Origin: Pholis gunnellus
Taxonomy: Eukaryota > Chordata > Actinopteri > Perciformes > Pholidae
NCBI GenBank assembly: GCA_910591455.2
Contig: OU342821.1
Span: forward strand, 17,249,787-17,313,786
DNA length: 64,000 nt
Direction: 5' to 3'
Of the stretch, positions 62,964 to 64,000 are shown piece after piece. Both the position numbers and the translations under genes were made by a program. Each line of letters begins with the position of its first letter. Position 1 is the stretch's first letter. The notes under the pieces were generated by a model. That model had not been told where the DNA came from. It saw only the letters and a list, made by a program, of their open reading frames with translations, and ran no database searches.

Positions 62964-63570
62964 TCTTCTCACTCTAGTAGCACAATAGTTATTGAGAGAC
63001 ATGTGTTTTAGACACGCTCACTCATCCTTATACACTGGACTGGTGAGCCGTTGTAAAAATGGCCTCCTTAGTTACAACATTTTCTCTCTTAACTGCTTTG
63101 TTTGTTAGTGGTAATGAAGTATGCTGCATCCAAACTGTGACTCTATTAATCCTAGTGGCATCATCTCTCTCCTCTCTGTCTCTATTTTTTTTTCCTTCAT
63201 CCCTCGTTTTTTCCCCGAATGTGAAGATGCTGACTCACAGTTGGTCTTAACACGGGGGTTCGGTCCCGTCTGTTCTCCCCTCGCATTGCTCTCATGGCTC
63301 CATAACCATCTCAGCGTCTGTATTTTGTATATTTTTGTATTCATTTTTTTCTTACCTGTAACAGACTGTATACATCCAGCGTGAGGCTCTGCATGCTTCA
63401 TCCTCGCTCTAGAGCCAATGGCAGTGTGTCTGTAACACCATTTGTTCTCTTTAGTTTTCCGATTCGAAGGTGATGACGACGATGATGAATGCTTTTTGCT
63501 GCAGACATATATACAGTAAATATATGATAACCGAGTGCATCAAGAAGGCTGGACAGCCTGGGAACGTGTA

Positions 63571-63576
63571 AATAAA
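63571..63576 (+). terminator. Probable polyadenylation signal of dab2ip
   Basis: AATAAA in the context GTGTAAATAAAATGCTCA, about 2.16 kb after the stop and followed by a T-rich stretch (CTATTTTTACC). It is the best canonical hexamer found between the stop codon and the window end. The variant ATTAAA at 63717 is the alternative. Confidence 0.6.
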
Positions 63577-63600
63577 ATGCTCACACTATTTTTACCTAAT

Positions 63601-64000
63601 GTTAACAGAGCTTTTTGTAAATGTATCTTGTGCTCAAACTCTGCTGTATCATTATGGATATTGTAAATACAGAATAGCTCAGTCAGTCATCTGTCCTCAT
63701 TGGGTAGAACTATACAATTAAATTAACCTTTCAGTGTTCTCCCGGTTACAGCTATTGTTTTTGTGTTTAGAGTGTAATATCACGAGCCCAAAAAAAAACT
63801 GATGAAGTTGTGGAGGATGCCACACAATCCTGCATTTCCCATCAGTCTAGCTCTTTGCACTTTTACGGTCAGTGGTTGGTGTTCATAATTAGCTTCTTCT
63901 TTTCCGCACAGCGCCTGTTTCAGGTGTTTAAAAATGTGGCAACGTTCAAAACCGAAGAAAGGGGATTTTTTTTGGTAATTCACAAATCGTTCTGTCAGAT
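63601..64000 (+). other. Downstream flank of dab2ip
   Basis: No gene recognised. A variant poly(A) hexamer ATTAAA at 63717-63722 may mark a longer dab2ip transcript. The window ends before any neighbouring gene can be seen. Confidence 0.6.

Overview
The window is vertebrate nuclear DNA, most likely from a percomorph-type teleost fish. The evidence is a single gene spread over about 59 kb of GT-AG introns, very many (CA/GT)n microsatellites, and dispersed repeats that I recognise from teleost genomes: a 'TAAGTCGCTTTGGATAAAAG' repeat, 'ATGTTAGCATTTAGC' repeats, 'AATCGATAATGAAAAT' MITE-like elements and a dead Tc1-like transposon. The species cannot be named from this.

Only one protein-coding gene is supported: dab2ip (DAB2-interacting protein / AIP1, a SynGAP-family Ras GTPase-activating protein), on the + strand. 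Its 5' end lies upstream of base 1. Fourteen coding exons run from 2433 to the stop codon at 61408-61410. All junctions are GT-AG and all phases agree. They join to 3360 nt, or 1119 residues plus stop, close to the matching part of the human protein (about 1113 residues by recalled length). Domains in order: a basic N-terminal segment (exon 1), PH domain (exons 2-4), C2 domain (exon 4), RasGAP domain (exons 5-8, with the arginine finger and the [12 protein letters not shown] signature), a long disordered Ser/Pro region carrying an NPVY DAB-binding motif and a fish poly-glycine tract (exons 9-11), and a C-terminal coiled coil ending in the family's RNSSNC-type tail (exons 12-14). The 3' UTR is about 2.2 kb and contains a (TG)n run of about 143 bp. 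An AATAAA at 63571 probably ends the transcript.

Layout: 1-2432 is the end of an upstream intron. 2433-2551 is exon 1. 2552-30473 is a 27.9-kb intron that probably holds an alternative promoter and first exon near 14.3-14.86 kb. 30474-34733 holds exons 2-4. 34734-45525 is a 10.8-kb intron with the Tc1 remnant. 45526-52846 holds the RasGAP exons and the large disordered-region exon. 54825-61410 holds the C-terminal exons. 61411 to about 63600 is the 3' UTR, and the rest is downstream flank with no recognisable gene.

I found no new multi-gene system. The best leads concern regulation and mobile DNA: an alternative first exon whose tiny upstream ORF would end on a TGATG overlapping the start of the short isoform; two acceptors and one donor bordered by UG repeats in the manner of CFTR exon 9; and a 562-bp TTAA-flanked element with perfect 15-bp inverted ends.
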